Shown piece after piece: positions 58,982 through 64,000 of a DNA stretch of 64,000 bases. The notes beneath the pieces are model-generated. The model saw nothing but the letters and a program-made list of their open reading frames with translations. It had not been told where the DNA came from and searched no databases. The translations under genes were made by a program, and so were the position numbers. Position 1 is the stretch's first letter. Every line of letters starts with the position of its first letter. Origin of the DNA: Prinia subflava (Eukaryota; Chordata; Aves; Passeriformes; Cisticolidae); the NCBI RefSeq assembly GCF_021018805.1, contig NC_086258.1:6673081-6737080 (forward strand), in the 5' to 3' direction.

Positions 58982-61276
58982 AGAACCCTATCTTAAATAA
59001 CTGGGTCCCCTTATTTGTCTTGGATTTTTTTTTTCAACCTCTTTGAAGAAGTTGGCTTTGATAGAGCAAACAGAGGTGCTAACTGAAAAAACCCAGATGC
59101 TTCCATGAGTGTTTTTTTGTGTGTTTTGGAGGTGAGTGTTGTATTGACAAGACACCCAAGACTTTGCCTGACAAGACTTTTAGTACTTGACCTCCATCTC
59201 CCTATTTTCCCCTCTTTTCTGCATGTGCTGAAAATTCAGCATGTCACCAACAATCTTTGGAGTCTTTTGAAGAACACAAGCTGTCACATTGTACGAAAGG
59301 TGTGTGATGTTTCTTGATTTTTTTCTTGAACCTCTTGCTATATAAGCAACCAAGGCTGGGGGCTTCCAAGTGGATGTAGCAAGAAAGGCCGGGCTTTAAA
59401 AGCTGCCTAAAGAACAGCCCTGCTGCCTTCTGAACAGCCCAGTCAAAGGAAAAAAATCACCAAGCCAGGATGAGCAGGAGCAGTAGACTTGTTTTGCAGT
59501 TATGCACAAGGAAAAATTGAAGTCATGGCCAATGAAGTGTCTCCAAAATACTTGCACTATCAGGCAACTGGTATTTGGTTTTTGTTGCAAGCAAAGCTCA
59601 GTGCTCAGGCCAGCTGAAAGCAATTCACTTCTCATTGGAAGAATAGTTTCTTCCTTTTAATCAGCTCTGTTTTAAATGATTTCCATTTTTAGTGCCTTAA
59701 ATAGTCATTTTGGTTTGTCCTTCAGTCAGCCAGCATTTTCTCATGAAGAATGGAGTGGGTCTGCAGCCTTTAAAAGGACAAACAATAGCCTGGCAAACAG
59801 ACACTTCCATGGCATCTTGTTTTCATACTGAGCCTGCAACTCCCATGGGCTGCAAAGGAATAAAAATCAACAGCCTCTACCTGATCCAGCAGCTAGAAGA
59901 AATGGTAAGTAACACAATTATTACAAGTAATCCAGTGTGGAATAAAGGCCAACATTCCTGGGTTTTCATACTATTTTCCTGTTCCCAGTATTTCATACTC
60001 TATTTCAGCTTAGACAGGTGAGAGACTCCAGCTTCCTCTCTCATCAGAATACCTCTTTTTAAAAAGCATCTCTATTGATATTAGGTCTAAAATAAGAGGG
60101 GAAAAAAATCTTTTATATTTGAGACCCAATGTCCCTTTGTTCTACTTGAGGTCTGGCTTTCAAAACATTTCCTTATATTTGGATAACACAGCCTCATACG
60201 TGGGATTACAGAGAGCTGCCAGAGCTACTCATGTCTTCTCTCCCACCTCTCAAATATGACAGCTCAACTCTATTGATGTTCTTGCTGACTGGGTTTTGGG
60301 TCCTAAGGCCCTGCTCACTTAGTTGCAGGCTTGAATTTCCCTGTAGCTGTCTCAGATGAGCTAATGAAGTCAGTGCAGGCATGAGGCATTCTTGATTTAG
60401 ACACAACCGAATTTGAAATGATTTTCGTGCTTCAGGGCATAAACAGCTCCTACCTCATGGAATTATAAAGCATATTCTCCTGTGGACAGGTTATTCCACC
60501 AGCACATGACCACTGAGTTTCTCCTGCAGCAGCTGATGTTGGCTGCTGTCTGAGACAGATGGAAAACTAGAAGGATCATGACCTGACCCACTAAGGTAAA
60601 TGTGTACTTTGTGTGCCAAATGGCCTCTGGATGGAGAACAGAGAAGGATCACTTTGCTTTTTCTAAGTGTGTTGTGGAGTTTTGTGAATGACTGCGAGGG
60701 CAGTAAGGCCCTGTCCTGTGGAGCAGGCTGCCATTTACAGCTGAACAAAGTGATAGCAAAATGGCACAGGAGCACTGAGCCTGTAAATCACCCTGCTTGG
60801 TGCAAGGCAGGGGCAGGGATTGATGGATTCAAAGCAAATCTTTTGCAGAAGCTGTAGAATATAGCAGAAATTCTATAATTTTTATGAGACCTTATACCAG
60901 AAAGGATTTCTGTAGATGTATATCCTGTACTAGGGCTGTAAGTCCTCTGTAATGGGTATTTTGTGTTTGGCAGATTTCTCACTAGTGGAAGGATGAAGCA
61001 CCCAGCAGGATTTCTACTCTTTCTTGTAATTAGTCCTGCAAGGAGGAAGCAGAACACTCCTAAGCTTGACTCTCTTGTCCAGGGGATAATTTGGTAAGGA
61101 TTCTGGAACAGGTGAAAAATCAGAGTGGGTGAGCTGTTTTTCCAGAATAGATCCTGCATAGAGCTATGCACTGAATTTCATCCAGTTGAAACCTGTTCTT
61201 CAGTCTCTGCCCAAACTGCTTCTCATTGTTGACACTCCTCCCTCACAGTCTATTGTGGGTCTAATCCTACCAGCTC

Positions 61277-61995
61277 TGTCGTGGTTTGAAGTCAGGTGTC
61301 TGCCAGGGAAAACTCAAGCTTCCCTTGGAATGGAGAATGTAAAAACCCCTCCCTCCAAATTATTATGATTTTGCAGTTAAAGGCTTTCAGGCAAAGTTTT
61401 GGGAAATGGAATAACAGTTCTTTACTAGGAATATTAAAAATACAAATGCAGTAGTCAAAAACAAACAAACAAACCCAGAAACCCTGACAGAGTCAGAAAT
61501 ATCACCTGACACCCTGTTGGTCAGGGTGTTGGAATCAGTCCAAATAAATCCTCCTGGAGAAAGAGATGTGGTTCTGTTGGAGTAGAGATGACCCTGTAGA
61601 AAGGGTCCAGTGGTGGTGAGATGGATCCAGTCTCCTTCTGGGAATCCAGTAGAAACCAGGCTGCCTGCTGATCCTACCTCTCAGTTTTTATCTGGGTAGG
61701 AATGGTTGGCTCCCCCCACCCCGGGTAGAGCATCTCCCAATGGGATGGTGCAAGTGTGATGTCACTGGTGAGCCTTAATGGCCCATTAAGAGCAGATATC
61801 CCCCCTGGAGCGTGGACAGTGGTGACAGAGATAAGAAACACTGCCCCACCTGGTTTTAACAGCTGGTCTGTTATCAGAAGGCATCCATCACCCTCCCCCC
61901 TGGAGTTACAAGAGATAAAGAAAAAACATCTCCCAACTGCTTTCAACAGATGAAGTAAAATACATGGGGTTTTTTTGCTTACATAACCCAAGACA
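61277..61995 (-). mobile_element. Solo LTR of an avian endogenous retrovirus
   Basis: A 719-bp element begins TGTCGTGG and ends AAGACA on +, i.e. TG...CA termini, and is flanked by identical 5-bp direct repeats AGCTC at 61272-61276 and 61996-62000, as expected for a target-site duplication. Orientation is minus: that strand has a CCATTGG box, then ATAAAAACTGAG (TATA-like) and, further on, an AGTAAAGAACTG segment. The sequence resembles a songbird LTR family from memory. No retroviral coding sequence is present, so it is a solo LTR left by recombination. Confidence 0.82.
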
Positions 61996-63410
61996 AGCTC
62001 TCACTTTACACCAGTTGTTTTGATTTATACCCAGGCTGGTATAAATGGTGGCGCAGGTCTTTCAAAGAGCACCAGAAGAAATTCCTCATCTTATGCCAAG
62101 GTGTGATCCATGGCTGTCCCCATGGACTACGTGTAGTTGTGTGGATTTAGAGGAGCCCCATTCTCCCCTGTGGTGGTAGAGACAAGCAATATCCTCTGAC
62201 TCTCCAGATTGTGCCCAGCTTTGAACAGTGAGGGGGTGGAAAATCCAACCCTAATTCAGTCCTGAGCCAGACTTGCAGAATTCCAGGGCTGGCTCTGGCA
62301 CACTGCTGGGCATGGGTGGAAAAGCCAGGAGCTCATGGGCACTGCGGTGTACACACCTGGTAATGAATGTACAATTGTCCTTCATTTGTTCACTTTGGCC
62401 TTTTGATCGCCACAACAGTTTGCATTAATTTTTTCTTTAATTGCTGCATCTTTTCCCTTGGCCTTGGATTGTTGCCTTGGAGATGCACAGGAGGCCTTCG
62501 GAGAACTGCTTATTACAGCAGCAGGTGTGGATAGTGCTGACCTGGACAAACCTGTGTGAGTCACCTGCTGATGGTGGGGGTTTGTAGGTGTCTGCATGAG
62601 TCACTGAAAGTGAGGGGATCCCACATTCCTGATATCCCAAAGGGAAATGTTAATGCCTTTGAGAGGCTTCCTGTGACTGTGCTCCTGTAGCTGCTCCCGT
62701 GGAGGACAGTGAGGTTTGCATGGGCAGGAAACAGGTCAGAAGAGCTACTTGTATGTGTGTGTACTTGTCTGAGCCATGCAGAAAGAAATAATTTAGTGGA
62801 CCAGACTAATGTCCCAGCTGTCAGTGAGCTGACGAGAGCAGCAGTTTGTGAATGTCGGGAAGGAGGCTGGGCTCCTGTAGGGAGAGAAGTGGAGGGTATT
62901 GGCCTCCTGTCTCTGGACAGGCAAAACACTTCTAGAAAGAAGAGACACCAAAGGGCCAGGAGTGGTGTAATACTTGGATATGCAGAAAAGGACATCTGAC
63001 AACCAGATGATGGTTTTCAGCAGCGCTGGTGCATCTCTTGGTAGCTCAGTGCCTGGCAACTTCAATAGCAGAGCAGATCAACTGTAGGAACATCCCATAT
63101 GGCCCAGAAAGCTGTTCATGCATTTCTTCCCTCTGCATTACTCTTGATGACTGTTTGAGATCAGACACATCTCTCATGAGCAGTGAGCCGGGTGCCCAGC
63201 CTTACGCTGTTCCTGTAATGTGGAGAGAGGTGGGAACTGTTCCTCCTGAGGCATTGCCTACACCGGGCAAATGTGCTACAAAATTCTTCTAAAGCCACCT
63301 TCCCTTCATGGGCAAGGGCACGTGGCGTGACAGCATAGGACTGGTGACCCATGAATAAGCCAAAGAGTGCATTGGCATGAGAGTAGCAATTTCCCAGGTG
63401 CTTGTCCCAT

Positions 63411-63416
63411 ATATAA

Positions 63417-63451
<35 letters not shown>

Positions 63452-63452
63452 C
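63411..63452 (+). repeat. (TA)n(TG)n microsatellite
   Basis: An alternating purine-pyrimidine tract passes from ATATATATAT to GTGTGTGTGTGTGTGTGTGC with no interruption at the switch. It is a simple compound dinucleotide repeat. Confidence 0.95.
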
Positions 63453-64000
63453 ACAATTTTTCTGAACTGCTGGGCAGTGCCTAAGAAATGCATGTGTGTA
63501 TCTGCAGTCTGGCCTTCTGTCACCAAATGTCACACTGACAGAAACCTGTGTGTCTTACAGGACAGGAAGAAGAATCAAAGAGGCTGCTCTGTCCTTGAGT
63601 GCAAGGAGACCACATCTCCAAAGCTATAAGAGATCCACTGAGCAGAGGAACTGCAATTTGCAGTAACCTTTACAACACTACCTTTAGTGCCAATTTCTTG
63701 CCAGTGCTGCTGCTCAGGTTGTGTCAACCTGAAGCTCTTTTTGTCTGAAGCAGGGACTGTGTTTGCCAGTGAGGCTATTGGTATTTTACAGCTCTGTAGA
63801 GTGTTTTGGGAGAGGAGTGACTGTCTTGGTCTGCTGCATTCATTTCCATCATCCTTAATGACAGAACAAATTAAAAGATATTTCTGGACTGAAGTCCTTC
63901 CAAGGGGCAGCTCCTCCAGGTTGCCTTTGAACCTGCTGCCCATGAAACCACAGGGGGACAGCAGGCATCCTTCAGTGGTGTTTTCTGGTCCCTCTCAGGC

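Larger units (their letters stand above)
49160..64000. other. Gene-free region downstream of PLPP7
   Basis: About 14.8 kb in which I recognise no coding exon or RNA gene on either strand. By human synteny PRRC2B should lie further in this direction, but none of its known N-terminal sequence is present here. Supported contents are an A18 run at 51570-51587, a GC-rich patch near 57.7-58.1 kb, two short tandem duplications near 58.2 and 58.9 kb, a solo LTR and a TA/TG microsatellite. Confidence 0.55.

Noticed and set aside
63541..63630. Acceptor-like TGTGTGTCTTACAG followed by an open segment, as a possible exon of the next gene
   Set aside because: The translated segment is short, stops soon and resembles no known neighbour protein.

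Overview
The window is vertebrate nuclear DNA, almost certainly from a songbird (passerine). The coding sequence is split by GT-AG introns, there are CR1 retrotransposon fragments with the usual avian 3' ends, and a solo LTR near 61.3-62.0 kb resembles a songbird endogenous retrovirus family. Non-coding sequence dominates and most listed open frames are chance. Three protein-coding genes are supported: the 3' end of NUP214 (+), all of the recognisable coding part of FAM78A (-), and all of PLPP7 (+). This order is the one I recall for human chromosome 9q34, so the window looks like an ordinary conserved synteny block.

Layout. 1-10.46 kb: last eight coding exons of NUP214, encoding an FG-repeat tail (353 codons plus stop), with a poly(A) signal at 10435. 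10.46-16.5 kb: tail-to-tail spacer with two CR1 pieces. 16.5-20.3 kb: probable long 3' UTR of FAM78A. 20.3-28.9 kb: two FAM78A coding exons separated by a 7.8-kb intron holding an LTR-like fragment, an 11-bp minisatellite and a (CAG)10 tract. 29.6-30.5 kb: a CpG island, the likely FAM78A promoter. 30.6-35.9 kb: spacer between the divergently transcribed FAM78A and PLPP7, with a 0.5-kb CR1 copy and a 13-bp minisatellite. 35.9-49.2 kb: PLPP7, with a compact promoter bearing a MEF2 consensus directly joined to an E-box, two coding exons around an 11.8-kb intron, and a poly(A) signal at 49127. 49.2-64 kb: no gene recognised; it holds a GC-rich patch with a CTCF-like core, a 50-bp tandem duplication and the solo LTR.

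The genes do not form a pathway. NUP214 is a cytoplasmic-face nuclear pore protein, PLPP7 is a muscle-enriched inner nuclear membrane protein, and FAM78A is an uncharacterised protein. I saw no undescribed multi-gene system. The points most worth a second look are a GC-AG intron with a NAGNAG acceptor in NUP214, an acylation-type N terminus (MGCIQS) on FAM78A, the degenerate phosphatase motifs and MEF2/E-box promoter of PLPP7, the 13-bp minisatellite with a 78-bp higher-order period, and the LTR with intact 5-bp target duplications.
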